Shown: positions 8,103-17,565, counted from the first letter of the stretch. The stretch: 64,000 nt of DNA from Streptomyces lomondensis (GCF_014651035.1 NZ_BMWC01000007.1:248001-312000); one strand, 5' to 3'. Notes: generated by a model not told the origin, from the sequence alone. Translations and numbers: made by a program.

Positions 8103-8657
8103 ATGGAACCGCAGACCGCCGCCGGCAAGGTGCTCTGGCACTTCGCGATGTCCCTGGACGGCTTCGTGGCGGGCCCGAACCACACCATGGACTGGATGAC
8201 CGGGGCGACCTTCCGCCCGGGCCTCGTCGAGGAGTATGCCGGGACGACCGGCGCGGTGCTCGGCGGCCGGGCCGGGTGGGACGCCTACCCCGACCCCGGC
8301 GGGATCTACGGCGGCGCCTGGCAGGGGCCCGTCTTCGTGCTCACGCACCACCCGGAGGACGCCCACCCCACCCCCGGCGTGACCTTCCTGAACTGCGACG
8401 TCGCCGAGGCGGTCCGGATCGCGCTGGACGCCGCCGGCGGCAAGAACGTGGAGGTCTTCTCGCCGACCATCGGCCGCCAGCTCCTGGAGCGCGGCCTGAT
8501 CGACGAGATCGACCTGCACATCGTGCCCGTACTGCTCGGCGACGGGATCCGGCTGTTCGACAACCCCGGGGGTGCGCCCGTACGGCTGGAGCTGCTCCTC
8601 GGCGGCGACCCCAAGGCCGCGGTCGACGTGCGGTACCGGCCGGTGCCCGCCGAGTGA
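8103..8657 (+). CDS. RibD C-terminal/dihydrofolate-reductase-like protein 2
   Basis: ATG 8103 has a strong GGGGAGG site nine bases upstream, so it is preferred over GTG 8076, which overlaps the preceding stop. The 184-residue protein has MSLDGFVAGPNHTMDWM, VLGGRAGWDAYP, NVEVFSPTIGRQLLERGLID and DLHIVPVLLGDGIRLF, all typical of RibD_C/DfrA-like reductases. It shares the fold of its upstream neighbour but is clearly divergent. The substrate is unknown. It is probably co-transcribed with the preceding gene. Confidence 0.8.
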   Translation: MEPQTAAGKVLWHFAMSLDGFVAGPNHTMDWMTGATFRPGLVEEYAGTTGAVLGGRAGWDAYPDPGGIYGGAWQGPVFVLTHHPEDAHPTPGVTFLNCDVAEAVRIALDAAGGKNVEVFSPTIGRQLLERGLIDEIDLHIVPVLLGDGIRLFDNPGGAPVRLELLLGGDPKAAVDVRYRPVPAE

Positions 8658-8847
8658 GACGAACCCAGGCTCCCAGCAGCCTCGGAAATTAACCGAACTC
8701 ACGTACAACCCTTACGCCCCCACGCGGGTCTCCTGATCGCCGACCACCCGTGAACGCCCGGACAACTCCCGGCGAACACGGCCGGTCCGGCCCTCCATCG
8801 ACTGTGGATGTCCGCCAGGCATCCCCCGCGTGCAGCAGGAGATCCGC

Positions 8848-9066
8848 ATGCACCAGCACGAGCGCCCGTCAGGGCGCCCGCGGCCGCGCCCGGCCCGTCG
8901 CCCCCGCCTGCGGCTCGCCCCGGCGACCGCCGCCGCGGCCACCCTGACCGGCACGCCGCTCACGGCGACGGCAGCGGACCCGGCGCCAGGGCCTGTCGTT
9001 CGGACCACGCCGCAGACGCGGGGTCTGGCACGCGCGGCTGCCGCGTTGTCGTCGGTTGCCGCCTGA
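8848..9066 (+). pseudogene. Truncated secreted-protein stub ahead of the FG-GAP array
   Basis: ATG 8848 follows AGGAGATCCGC, a good ribosome site. The 72-residue product is an Arg/Pro-rich leader, an Ala/Thr-rich hydrophobic stretch (LAPATAAAATLTG) and then a short unrelated tail ending in a stop. No mature domain follows. It looks like the signal-peptide end of a secreted protein whose body was deleted, possibly an FG-GAP paralogue given what comes next. The tail, from about 8994, reads as foreign sequence. Confidence 0.4.
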
Positions 9067-9133
9067 ACCACCCCGCATCCCCCCCGGGACCGGGCCTGCC
9101 AGGTCCGGTCCCTTCCCCACCCGGAGTCCCGCC

Positions 9134-10540
9134 TTGCGCAAGCGCACCCTTCTGCTGGCCGCCACGCTCACCGCCGGCCTGCTCACTTCCACCCCGGCCA
9201 CCGCCGCCCCCTCCGGCCTCGCCGGGGACTTCAACGGCGACGGATACCGGGACGTCGCGGCCGGCGCCCCCTGCGCCGACGTCGGCTCGGCCTCCTGTGC
9301 CGGCGCGGTCGTCGTGCTGTACGGCTCGGCGTCCGGTGTCTCGGCCGCCCGCAGGGCCGTCCTCACCCAGAACTCCGCGGGCGTGCCCGGCACCGCCGAG
9401 CCGGGCGACCTGTTCGGCTCCGCCCTGGCCACCGGCGACCTCGACCGGGACGGCTACTCCGACCTCGTGGTCGGCGCCTCCAACGAGAGCATCGGCGACC
9501 GGGACGGCATCGGCTCCGGCACGGTCCTGTGGGGCAGCGCGTCGGGCCTGACCAGCGGCAAGGGCCTGCCGCAGCCGTCGACGCTCGCCGAGTACGGCGG
9601 CTTCTCCCGGGGCATCGCGACCGGCGACTTCGAGGGGGACGGCGACACGGACGTCACGCTCACCGGCCAGAACCACACCCGCCTCTACCGGGGCCCCTTC
9701 ACCCGGACAGCCGGCCCGTCGAGCCACTCCGGCGTCGGCGAGCTCGGCACGACCTTCGAGGTGATCGCCGGCGACCTGACCGGCGACGGCGCGGCCGAGC
9801 GCGTCTACCCGTTCAACGTGGACGGCGACACCGGCGGCCAGATCAACTACTTCCGCTGGACCGGCATGACGTACAAGATGGCCGAGCTGCCCAACGCCGA
9901 CGGCTACCCGGGCTCGATCGGCGACATCAACCGCGACGGCTACGGCGACCTCGTCCTCGGCGACCCCACGGACCCGTACGACCTCAAGCCCGGCGGCCAC
10001 AAGGGCGGGCAGATCACCGTCTGGTACGGCGGCCCGAACGGCCCGGACCCGGCGCAGCAGCCGGGCGTCGTCCACCAGGACACCGCGGGCGTGCCCGGCG
10101 CGGGCGAGGCCGACGACCGTTTCGGCAGCGCCGTGAGCACCGGCGACATCAACGGCGACGGGTACGCCGACGTCGTGGTCTCCGCCCCGGGCGAGGACGT
10201 CGGCACGGCGAGGGACGCGGGCTCGGTGACCGTGCTGTTCGGCTCCGCCGCCGGCCTGAAGACCAGCAGCGGTGTGAAGTCGTACACCCAGGACACCGCC
10301 GGGGTGCCCGGCTCCGCCGAGTCCGGGGACAGTTTCGGTTCCTCGGTCGGTCTGACCGACGTGACCAGGGACGGCAGGGCGGACCTGGTGATCGGTGTCG
10401 GCGGCGAGAACTCCACGGGCGGCTTGTGGACCCTGCGCGGCTCCGCCTCCGGCCTGACCACGAGCGGCGCGCAGGGCATCACCACCACCGCCGTCTCCCT
10501 CAAGGGCGGCGCCTCCTTCGGTGCGGTCGTCGCCCAGTGA
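9134..10540 (+). CDS. Secreted FG-GAP repeat (integrin-alpha-like beta-propeller) protein 1
   Basis: TTG 9134 starts LRKRTLLLAATLTAGLLTS, matching the ATG-initiated MRKRTLLLATALTTG of the third paralogue. This supports the start. After the signal peptide the 468-residue protein is built of about seven FG-GAP blades with DFNGDGYRD-type calcium loops, GxxxxSRF/LFGSAL and VVGASNE/VVSAPGED motifs. FG-GAP proteins fold as seven-bladed propellers that bind calcium; in Streptomyces they are secreted and their ligands are unknown. It is the first intact member of a same-strand array with 20-40-base gaps, probably one operon. Confidence 0.9.
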   Translation: MRKRTLLLAATLTAGLLTSTPATAAPSGLAGDFNGDGYRDVAAGAPCADVGSASCAGAVVVLYGSASGVSAARRAVLTQNSAGVPGTAEPGDLFGSALATGDLDRDGYSDLVVGASNESIGDRDGIGSGTVLWGSASGLTSGKGLPQPSTLAEYGGFSRGIATGDFEGDGDTDVTLTGQNHTRLYRGPFTRTAGPSSHSGVGELGTTFEVIAGDLTGDGAAERVYPFNVDGDTGGQINYFRWTGMTYKMAELPNADGYPGSIGDINRDGYGDLVLGDPTDPYDLKPGGHKGGQITVWYGGPNGPDPAQQPGVVHQDTAGVPGAGEADDRFGSAVSTGDINGDGYADVVVSAPGEDVGTARDAGSVTVLFGSAAGLKTSSGVKSYTQDTAGVPGSAESGDSFGSSVGLTDVTRDGRADLVIGVGGENSTGGLWTLRGSASGLTTSGAQGITTTAVSLKGGASFGAVVAQ

Positions 10541-10575
10541 CGGCCCGTCGACTCGCCGGTGAGGCACGTACACCC

Positions 10576-11988
10576 ATGCGCACCCGGATCACCGCCGTCG
10601 TCCTCGCGGCGGCCCTGACCCCGCTCGCCCTCACCCTCTCCGCCCCGGCCGCGCACGCCGCGACGCCCGCCGTCCCCTACGACTTCAACGGGGACGGCCG
10701 CACCGACCTCGCGATCGGCGCGCCGGGCGCCACGGTCGCCGGCCAGGCGAGAGCGGGCGCGGTGTCGGTCGTCTACGGCAGCACGATCGGGCCGAAGACC
10801 TCCACGCGCACGCTCCTCACCCAGAACACGGCCGGGATGCCGGGCGCCGCCGAGGCCGACGACGCCTTCGGCTCCGCCCTGGCCTCCGCGGACCTGAACA
10901 CTGACGGCTACGCCGACCTGCTGATCGGCACGCCCGGCGAGGACGGCTCCGACACCAACGACGGCATGGTCACCATCGTGTGGGGCACCAACTCCGGCCT
11001 GTCCGGGGCCCGTTCGCTGTTCAGCTTCTTCAGTGCCGACTACGACCGGTACGGCCAGGCCCTGGCCGCGGGCGACTTCGACGACGACGGGGACCCGGAC
11101 GTCGCGGTCGGCTCCACCGGCCCGATCACGGTCTCCCTCGTGGACGGCCCGATCACCAGGACGAGCGCGGCGAACGGCGGCTCGGGCACGCGGTGGTCCT
11201 CCTCGTACGGCGTCAGGTACCTCTCCTCGGGCGACGTCACCGGCGACGGCCACCCCCGGGTGGTCCTGCACGGCCGCGCCGCGCACGACGGCGCCGCCAC
11301 CGCCCTCGCCGACATGGAGATCGGCAACTACACCGACTGGCTCCAGGAGCTGCCCGCCGGGTACGTCTCCGCCGTCGGGGACATCGACGGCGACGGCCAC
11401 GACGACATCGCCGTGGGCAACGACCGGGAGACCTCCGCCGACCCGGCGGGCGCCCTCGGCGGCAGGGTCACCGTCGTCTACGGCGGACCCGAGGGCCGCG
11501 ACCCGGGCCGCGCCCCGCTCGTCCTCACCCAGGACAGCGCCGGGGTGCCCGGCGCCGCCGAGACCGGCGACCGCTTCGGCAGCGGCGTCTCGCTCGGCGA
11601 CGTCGACGGCGACGGGTACGCCGACCTGGCGATCGGCGCCGCGGGCGAGAACTCCGCCGCCGGCGCCGTCACCGTGCTGCGCGGCTCGGCGTCCGGCCTG
11701 ACCACCAAGGGCGCGACGTCGTACACCCAGAACACCGCGGGCGTACCCGGCGGTTCCGAGCAGGGCGACCGCTTCGGCGAGCGCGTCACGCTCACCGACC
11801 ACACCGGCGACGGCCGCGCCGACCTGTCCGTCTCCGCGCCGGGCGAGAACACCGGCGACGGCGCGGTCTGGTCCCTGCGCTCCACGGCGACGGGCCCCAC
11901 GCCCACCGGCTCGACGAGCTTCGGCCCCGCCACGACGGGCATCTCGACGGCCGGCACGCCGGGCTACGGCACCGCACTCACCTCCTGA
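10576..11988 (+). CDS. Secreted FG-GAP repeat protein 2
   Basis: ATG 10576 begins a Sec signal (MRTRITAVVLAAALTPLALT, cleavage near APAAHAA) followed by FG-GAP blades. These include DFNGDGRTDLAIGAPG, DLNTDGYADLLIGTPGED, GDIDGDGHDDIAVGND and DVDGDGYADLAIGAAGEN. At 470 residues it fits one seven-bladed propeller. Blades one and six carry the best calcium-binding DxDxDG loops. The third and fourth blades, with PITRTSAANGG and a long spacer, are more divergent, as in its neighbours. It lies 35 bases after paralogue 1. Confidence 0.9.
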   Translation: MRTRITAVVLAAALTPLALTLSAPAAHAATPAVPYDFNGDGRTDLAIGAPGATVAGQARAGAVSVVYGSTIGPKTSTRTLLTQNTAGMPGAAEADDAFGSALASADLNTDGYADLLIGTPGEDGSDTNDGMVTIVWGTNSGLSGARSLFSFFSADYDRYGQALAAGDFDDDGDPDVAVGSTGPITVSLVDGPITRTSAANGGSGTRWSSSYGVRYLSSGDVTGDGHPRVVLHGRAAHDGAATALADMEIGNYTDWLQELPAGYVSAVGDIDGDGHDDIAVGNDRETSADPAGALGGRVTVVYGGPEGRDPGRAPLVLTQDSAGVPGAAETGDRFGSGVSLGDVDGDGYADLAIGAAGENSAAGAVTVLRGSASGLTTKGATSYTQNTAGVPGGSEQGDRFGERVTLTDHTGDGRADLSVSAPGENTGDGAVWSLRSTATGPTPTGSTSFGPATTGISTAGTPGYGTALTS

Positions 11989-12023
11989 CCAGCACCAGCA
12001 CCTCCGACCCGACAGGGACCCCG

Positions 12024-13472
12024 ATGCGCAAGCGCACCCTCCTCCTGGCCACGGCCCTCACCACCGGCCTGCTCACCGCCCTGCCCGCGTCGGCGGCCAC
12101 CGCCGCCCCCGCCGGCGGCCCGACCGCCGACTTCAACGGCGACGGCTACGGCGACGTCGCCTTCGCCGCCCCGTACGCCAAGGTCGACGGCCAGGGCATG
12201 GCCGGCTATGTCGCCGTGGTCTACGGCGGCGCCACCGGCCTCGACCCGGCCAAGCGCACGGTGGTCAGCCAGAACACCGCCGGTGTGCCCGGTGCCGCCG
12301 AGGCCGAGGACACCTTCGGCGACGCGCTGGCCGTGGCCGACCTCAACGGCGACGGCTACACCGACCTCGCGGTCGGCTCCTCCGGCGAGGACGTCGGCAC
12401 GGACGGCGACGGCGGTTCCGTCACCGTGCTGTGGGGCTCGGCGAGCGGCCTGAAGAACGGCACCACGGTCAAGGACCCGGCGGTCTCCGGGCACGACAAC
12501 TGGGGCCGGCTGCTGACCGCCGGCGACTTCGACGGCGACGGCAAGGCGGACCTGGCCGTCGGCACCGGCTCGTCCCACGTCTACGTCGTCCGCGGCCCCT
12601 TCACCACGACCGGCACCACCGGCGCGGCGCGGAAGATCAGCACGCCCGAGACGGCGTACAGCGTCGACGCGATGGACGCGGGTGACACCAACGCCGACGG
12701 CCGGTCGGACCTGGTCCTCACCTACCGCGTCCGCCTCGACTCGGCCGAGTCGGGCAGCTGGTCCAAGGGCGTCGCCTACCTCGGCTCCCCCACCGGCCCG
12801 GACACCTCGGTCCCCCGCCCGCTCAACGGCGGCACGTCCCTCGCCCTCGGCGACATCGACGGCGACGGCTATGACGAGATCGCCCTCGGCAACGTCTTCT
12901 CGAAGGACGACGACCACAGCGGCAGCCTCGGCGGCGAGGTCGTCGTCATCCGCGGCTCGCAGGGCGGCCCCGTCAACGGCGACGCGCCCATGGCCGAACT
13001 CACCCAGGACTCCGAGGGCGTCCCCGGCGGCGACGAGGCGGACGACGGCTTCGGCGGCTCGGTCTCCATCGGGGACGTCAACGGCGACGGCTACGGCGAC
13101 CTCGCCATCGGCGTCGTCTTCGAGGACGTCGGCACCACCGAGGACACCGGCGCCACGGTCCTGATGAACGGCTCGGCCTCCGGCGTCTCGCGCACCGGCG
13201 CCCGCACCCTCACCCAGGCCACCACCGGCGTCCCGGGCTCGGCCGAGGCCATGGACTACTTCGGCTCCGACGTCCTGCTGGCCGACGTCACCAAGGACGG
13301 CCGCGCCGAGTTCACGATCACCGCGGGCTTCGAGGACGAGGGCGTCGGCGCGATCACGACCCTGCGCGGCTCGGCCACCGGCCCCGTCACCGACGGCGCC
13401 CGCTCCTTCGGCCCGGGCAGCCTCGGCCAGACCCGCTCGTACGGCGCCTTCGGCACCGGCCTCATCGGCTGA
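12024..13472 (+). CDS. Secreted FG-GAP repeat protein 3
   Basis: The signal peptide MRKRTLLLATALTTGLLTA with an ASAATAA processing region is nearly identical to that of paralogue 1, which points to recent duplication or gene conversion of the 5' end. The 482-residue mature part carries FG-GAP blades: DFNGDGYGDVAFAAPY, DLNGDGYTDLAVGSSGED, DFDGDGKADLAVGTG, DIDGDGYDEIALGN and DVNGDGYGDLAIGVVFED. The spacing matches that in paralogue 2. It should act outside the cell. Its ligand is unknown. Confidence 0.9.
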   Translation: MRKRTLLLATALTTGLLTALPASAATAAPAGGPTADFNGDGYGDVAFAAPYAKVDGQGMAGYVAVVYGGATGLDPAKRTVVSQNTAGVPGAAEAEDTFGDALAVADLNGDGYTDLAVGSSGEDVGTDGDGGSVTVLWGSASGLKNGTTVKDPAVSGHDNWGRLLTAGDFDGDGKADLAVGTGSSHVYVVRGPFTTTGTTGAARKISTPETAYSVDAMDAGDTNADGRSDLVLTYRVRLDSAESGSWSKGVAYLGSPTGPDTSVPRPLNGGTSLALGDIDGDGYDEIALGNVFSKDDDHSGSLGGEVVVIRGSQGGPVNGDAPMAELTQDSEGVPGGDEADDGFGGSVSIGDVNGDGYGDLAIGVVFEDVGTTEDTGATVLMNGSASGVSRTGARTLTQATTGVPGSAEAMDYFGSDVLLADVTKDGRAEFTITAGFEDEGVGAITTLRGSATGPVTDGARSFGPGSLGQTRSYGAFGTGLIG

Positions 13473-13495
13473 CGGACCCGGAAGAGGACCCCCTC

Positions 13496-14857
13496 ATGCC
13501 CCTCACGCGCAGATCCACCACGGCCGCCCTGGCCGCCGCCCTGCTGACGACCGGCGTCACCCCCGTGCTGCTTACCGCCCCCGCCTCCGCCGCCGTGGCC
13601 AAGCACTACGACGACTTCAACGGCGACGGCCACCGCGACCTCGCCTACGGCGGCTACAACGACGTCGACCGCCAGGGCGGCACCATCACCGTCCTCTACG
13701 GCACCGCCACCGGCCCCGACACCTCCCGCGTCCAGCGCATCCACCAGGACAGCGCCGGCATCCCCGGATCCGGCGAGGAGGACGACCAGTTCGGCGAGTC
13801 CATCGCCAGCGCCGACCTGAACAAGGACGGCTACGCGGACCTCGTCGTCGGCAACCCGACCGAGCACGTGGGCAGCGCCGACTACCGCGGCACGGTCACC
13901 GTCGTCTGGGGCTCGAAGTCCGGCCTGTCCGGCGGTACCAACCTCACCCCCGCCGGCGGAGCGGCCGGCCACTTCGGCCGCGACCTGGCGACCGGCGACT
14001 TCACCGGCGACGGCTCCCCCGACCTGGCCGTGATCGGCGGCGAGGAGGCGTGGCTGTACCGCGGCCCCTTCACCAAGTCGGGCACGACCGGCAAGGTCAG
14101 CAAGATCGACAAGGGGTCCGCGGGCTGGTACTCCTCCGCCCTCGCGGCCGGCAGGGTCGACGGGGACGGCCGGACGGACCTGGTGGTGATCGGCACGGAG
14201 ATCAACGGCAGCGACATCCGCGAACGCGCCTGGTTCCTGAAGGGCACCTCCACCGGCCTCGCCTCGGGCGCGTCCAGGACCCTCAGCGACCGGCAGCAGG
14301 GCCTCTACCCGAGCCCGGTCATCGGCGACTTCGACAAGAACGGCTACGGCGACATCGCGCTCGGCCTGCCCGACAGGGACGGCGGCAAGGGCGCGGTCAC
14401 GATCTGGCGCGGCACGGCGTCGGGCCCGGGCACGTCGACCACCTTCACCCAGGCCACCACGGGCGTCTCCGGCAGCCCCGAGGCCGGGGACGGCTTCGGC
14501 TACGCGATCTCGGCCGCCGACACCAACGGCGACGGCTACGCGGACCTCGCGGTGGGCGTCCCGCACGAGGACGTCGACGGCACGGAGGACCAGGGCGGTG
14601 TCCACGTCTTCCGCGGCGGCTCCGGCGGCCTCGGCGGCGCCCGCTCCTCGTGGATCGCGCAGACGGTACTCGGCCCGGCCGACTCCTACGCCTCCTTCGG
14701 CTACACCGTCCGCCTGCGCGACCTGACCGCCGACGGCAAGGCGGACCTGGCCGTGGGCGCGGCGGGCAGCGCGCTGCTGATGCGGGGCACCGGCACGGTG
14801 CCGACGAAGACCGGCGCGATCACCCTGCCGGAACTGGGCGGCACGCTGCCCGACTGA
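13496..14857 (+). CDS. Secreted FG-GAP repeat protein 4
   Basis: ATG 13496 follows GAAGAGGAC. The 453-residue product has a signal peptide ending near ASAAVAK and FG-GAP blades DFNGDGHRDLAYGGYND, DLNKDGYADLVVGNPTE, DFTGDGSPDLAVIGG, DFDKNGYGDIALGLPDRD and DTNGDGYADLAVGVPHED. The second blade region is shorter and less regular than in paralogues 1-3, so this copy is older or under different selection. It sits 23 bases after paralogue 3. Confidence 0.9.
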   Translation: MPLTRRSTTAALAAALLTTGVTPVLLTAPASAAVAKHYDDFNGDGHRDLAYGGYNDVDRQGGTITVLYGTATGPDTSRVQRIHQDSAGIPGSGEEDDQFGESIASADLNKDGYADLVVGNPTEHVGSADYRGTVTVVWGSKSGLSGGTNLTPAGGAAGHFGRDLATGDFTGDGSPDLAVIGGEEAWLYRGPFTKSGTTGKVSKIDKGSAGWYSSALAAGRVDGDGRTDLVVIGTEINGSDIRERAWFLKGTSTGLASGASRTLSDRQQGLYPSPVIGDFDKNGYGDIALGLPDRDGGKGAVTIWRGTASGPGTSTTFTQATTGVSGSPEAGDGFGYAISAADTNGDGYADLAVGVPHEDVDGTEDQGGVHVFRGGSGGLGGARSSWIAQTVLGPADSYASFGYTVRLRDLTADGKADLAVGAAGSALLMRGTGTVPTKTGAITLPELGGTLPD

Positions 14858-14895
14858 CCGGCCGGACCGACCGGACCGGCCACCGTACGACGCAA

Positions 14896-14950
14896 CCCGA
14901 CCCGATCCGACCCGATCCGACCCGATCCGACCCGACCCGACCCGATCCGA
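14896..14950 (+). repeat. Tandem decamer repeat CCCGATCCGA
   Basis: Between FG-GAP genes 4 and 5 the sequence is made of CCCGA/TCCGA pentamers. The decamer CCCGATCCGA occurs in perfect tandem at 14901, 14911 and 14921 and again at 14941, with a CCCGACCCGA variant at 14931. The array ends just before the next gene's ribosome site (CAAGGA). It is probably a slippage-generated spacer with no assigned function. Confidence 0.85.
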
Positions 14951-14966
14951 CCGGCAAGGATCACCC

Positions 14967-16398
14967 ATGCCCCACCGCACCCCCCGCACCCTCGCGGCCC
15001 TCACCACCACGGCCGCGCTGGGCGCCGCCCTGTTCACCGCCGTACAGGCCGCGGCGGCCCCCGCCCGGTACGCCGACGACTTCAACGGCGACGGCTACCG
15101 CGACCTGGCCACCGCCGCGCCCTACACGCCCGTCGCCGGCAAGACCGACGCGGGCGCCGTCGTCGTCACCTACGGCTCCGCGAACGGCGTCAGCGCCGCC
15201 CGCCGCACCGTCCTCACCCAGGACACGGCCGGCATCCCCGGCACCGCCGAGCAGGACGACCGGTTCGGCAAGTCCCTCGCCTCCGGCGACCTGAACGCCG
15301 ACGGATACGCCGACCTGGTGATCGGCAGCGTCCGCGAAGACGTCGGATCGGACGCCGACGGCGGCTCCGTCACCGTCGTCTGGGGCGGCAAGAGCGGCCT
15401 GTCCGGCGGCCGGGGCGTCTCCGACCCGGCCGTCTCCGCCCACGACGAGTACGGCATGTCCCTCGCCGTCGCCGACTTCGACGGGGACGGCCGGCCCGAC
15501 CTCGCCGTGGGCAGCACCGGCAGCGACGTCTGGATCCACGAGGGCATCACCAAGGCGTCCGGAGCGGCGTCCCGCCACAAGCTCGCCACCGGCCTCCAGA
15601 CCGGCAGCAGCATCTACGGCGCCCAGAGCCTCGCCGGCGGCGACGTCAACGGCGACGGCTACGGGGACCTGGCCGTCGGCACGCTCCACGAGGACGTCGG
15701 CAGCGCCAAGATCGCCGGCAGCGTCACCGTCCTGCGTGGCTCGGCGGCCGGCCTGACCGCCACCGGCGCCCAGTCCTTCGCGCAGAACACGGCCGACGTC
15801 CCCGGCACCGCCGAGTCCGCCGACCGCTTCCGCGCGTCCGTACGCCTGTCCGACCTCAACGGCGACGGCAAGGTGGACCTGTCCGTCGGCTCCGACGGCG
15901 AGAACCACCGTTCCTGAAGACTGAGCAGGAGTGAGCCCGTTCAGCCGCACGCCCCGAACGGTCTTGGGCACACTGGTCCCCGGCGTACTCAACCCCGGGG
16001 CGGCGACACGCATCCTGTGCGTGATCCTGGCCCGGGAGGCCGGTTCCCTGCGCGACCTGGCCATGTGGGTACGGCCAGAGGCGACGGAGAGGCCCCGGAC
16101 CTTCGCTCTGGTGGAGCGGGGGCTCCGCACGCTGGCGCCGTGCCAGCGTTCCAGCTCGCACGATCACGTTAACCCGGTCGGCCCAGTGCGCCGCAAGCTC
16201 GCGAGCGGCATCACACGATCGAGCTGACGCGCCCTCGTGCGCACCTCCCGGCGAGCAGTTACCAACCCCTCCGGCGCGCTCTACAGCCTGCGCGGCTCGG
16301 CCTCGGGCGTGACCACCAAGAACGCGATCAGCTTCGGCCCCGGCTCGCTCGGCATGTCGACGACCGGCTACCTGAGGCTGGGCCAGGACATGCTCTAG
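14967..16398 (+). pseudogene. FG-GAP repeat protein 5, interrupted by an insertion
   Basis: The 5' part starts at ATG 14967 and encodes a signal peptide and five FG-GAP blades (DFNGDGYRDLATAAPYT, DLNADGYADLVIGS, DFDGDGRPDLAVGSTGSD and others). It then stops as VGSDGENHRS at 15917. The paralogues continue at this point with NxGDGAVWSLR. Here that continuation reappears only at about 16260, as PSGALYSLRGSASGVTTKN, GPGSLGMSTTGY and a TAG ending at 16398. The two halves restore a full-length paralogue if about 345 bases are removed. The gene is therefore inactivated, or produces a C-terminally clipped protein. Confidence 0.85.
15911..16256. mobile_element. Roughly 345-bp insertion splitting FG-GAP gene 5
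   Basis: The insertion runs from just after GAGAAC (about 15908) to about 16256, where AACCCCTCCGG resumes the FG-GAP sequence; AAC at both joints could be a 3-bp target duplication. Neither strand gives a recognisable transposase. One forward frame from about 15928 to 16227 is open for about 98 codons (includes ILCVILAREAGSLRDLAMW) but I do not recognise it. The ends show no convincing inverted repeats. It may be a MITE-like element or a fragment of a degraded insertion sequence. Confidence 0.5.
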
Positions 16399-16565
16399 CC
16401 GACACCACCGTGAGGGTCCGGGGCGAGCCCGTACGGCCGAACCCTGACGCCCCACGGACACCCAAGGGCCCTGCCCCTTAAGGGATGTCACAGCTCGGCC
16501 GCAAAGCCGGGCCCGGAAGCCCGGGCCCGGCACGCGACCGCCGGGGAACAGGTACGTTCGAAGAC

Positions 16566-17495
16566 GTGGCTGGATTCAGGATCGGACGCGGCCGGAACAA
16601 CGGCGCTCCTCAGACGCGACCGCACAACCCTCCGAACGGGCAGCAGACGCCGCAGGGGCCGTCCTACGGCTACCCGCCGGCGCCGCAGCCGTACCCGCCT
16701 CAGCAGCCGTACGGCAACGGCGGCGGCCCCACCTGGCCGCAGCCGAACGCCGGGGCCGGCGGCGGCTACGGCGGCCCGGGCGAGCCGGAGTACTTCGGCG
16801 ACGGCGCGTACCCGCCCGGCCCGCAGGGCCCGCACGACCCGTACGCGGCGAACAACCCGGGCCACACCCAGGCCTTCTCGGTCGGCGAGGACCCCTACAG
16901 CCAGGGCGACACCTACCGGGCGGGCTCGGCCGCCCCGCCACCCGGCCCGGTCGGCCCGCGCCTGCACTGGAAGGCCCTGCTCCGCGGGATCGTCCTCGCC
17001 CCGAACCAGACGTTCCTCCAGATGCGGGACTACACGATGTGGGGCCCGGCCCTGATCGTCACGTTCCTCTACGGCCTGCTCGCCGTCTTCGGCTTCGACG
17101 GCGCCCGCGCGGATGCGATAAACGCCACACTCTCGAACGCGATCCCCATCGTCCTGACGACGGCCGTAGCGATGGTGCTGAGCGCGTTCATCCTGGGCGT
17201 GGTCACCCACACCCTGGCCCGCCAGCTCGGCGGCGACGGCGCCTGGCAGCCCACGGTCGGCCTCTCCATGCTGATCATGTCCCTCACGGACGCGCCCCGC
17301 CTGGTCTTCGCGATGTTCGCCGGCGGCGACGCGATGTTCGTCCAGCTGCTGGGCTGGGCCACGTGGATCGCGGGCGGCGCCCTGCTGACCCTCATGGTCG
17401 GCCGCTCCCACGACCTGCCCTGGCCGAAGGCGCTCGGCGCGTCGGCGATCCAGCTGATCGCGCTGCTGTCGATCGTGAAGCTGGGCACGGTCTGA
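16566..17495 (+). CDS. Yip1-family membrane protein with a proline-rich cytoplasmic tail
   Basis: The likely start is GTG 16566 (VAGFRIGRGRNNGAP). The first 120 residues are a low-complexity, Pro/Gly/Tyr/Gln-rich segment (YPPAPQPYPPQQPYGNGGG). Next come LHWKALLRGIVLAPNQTFLQM and about five membrane helices (ALIVTFLYGLLAVFGF, AIPIVLTTAVAMVLSAFILG, GLSMLIMSLTDAPRLVFAM and others), which together fit the Yip1/DUF1282 domain. Yip1-type proteins in actinobacteria are of unknown role. The gene is followed by a strong bidirectional terminator and faces the phosphoribosyltransferase gene. Confidence 0.75.
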   Translation: MAGFRIGRGRNNGAPQTRPHNPPNGQQTPQGPSYGYPPAPQPYPPQQPYGNGGGPTWPQPNAGAGGGYGGPGEPEYFGDGAYPPGPQGPHDPYAANNPGHTQAFSVGEDPYSQGDTYRAGSAAPPPGPVGPRLHWKALLRGIVLAPNQTFLQMRDYTMWGPALIVTFLYGLLAVFGFDGARADAINATLSNAIPIVLTTAVAMVLSAFILGVVTHTLARQLGGDGAWQPTVGLSMLIMSLTDAPRLVFAMFAGGDAMFVQLLGWATWIAGGALLTLMVGRSHDLPWPKALGASAIQLIALLSIVKLGTV

Positions 17496-17512
17496 GGCTC
17501 CGCGCACGGGAA

Positions 17513-17536
17513 AGGGGCTCCCCTCGGGGAGCCCCT
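17513..17536. terminator. Hairpin terminator between convergent genes
   Basis: AGGGGCTCCCC and GGGGAGCCCCT form an 11-bp perfect stem around a tiny TC centre. The hairpin lies 17 bases after the Yip1-like gene and 30 bases before the end of the opposing phosphoribosyltransferase gene. Its position and symmetry suggest that it terminates both transcripts. Confidence 0.8.
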
Positions 17537-17565
17537 ACTGCTTTCTGTGCTGCTTTCTGTGCTGG

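Noticed and set aside
14896..14950. CRISPR-like array
   Set aside because: The repeats are contiguous decamers without spacers, so it is a microsatellite-like tandem repeat.
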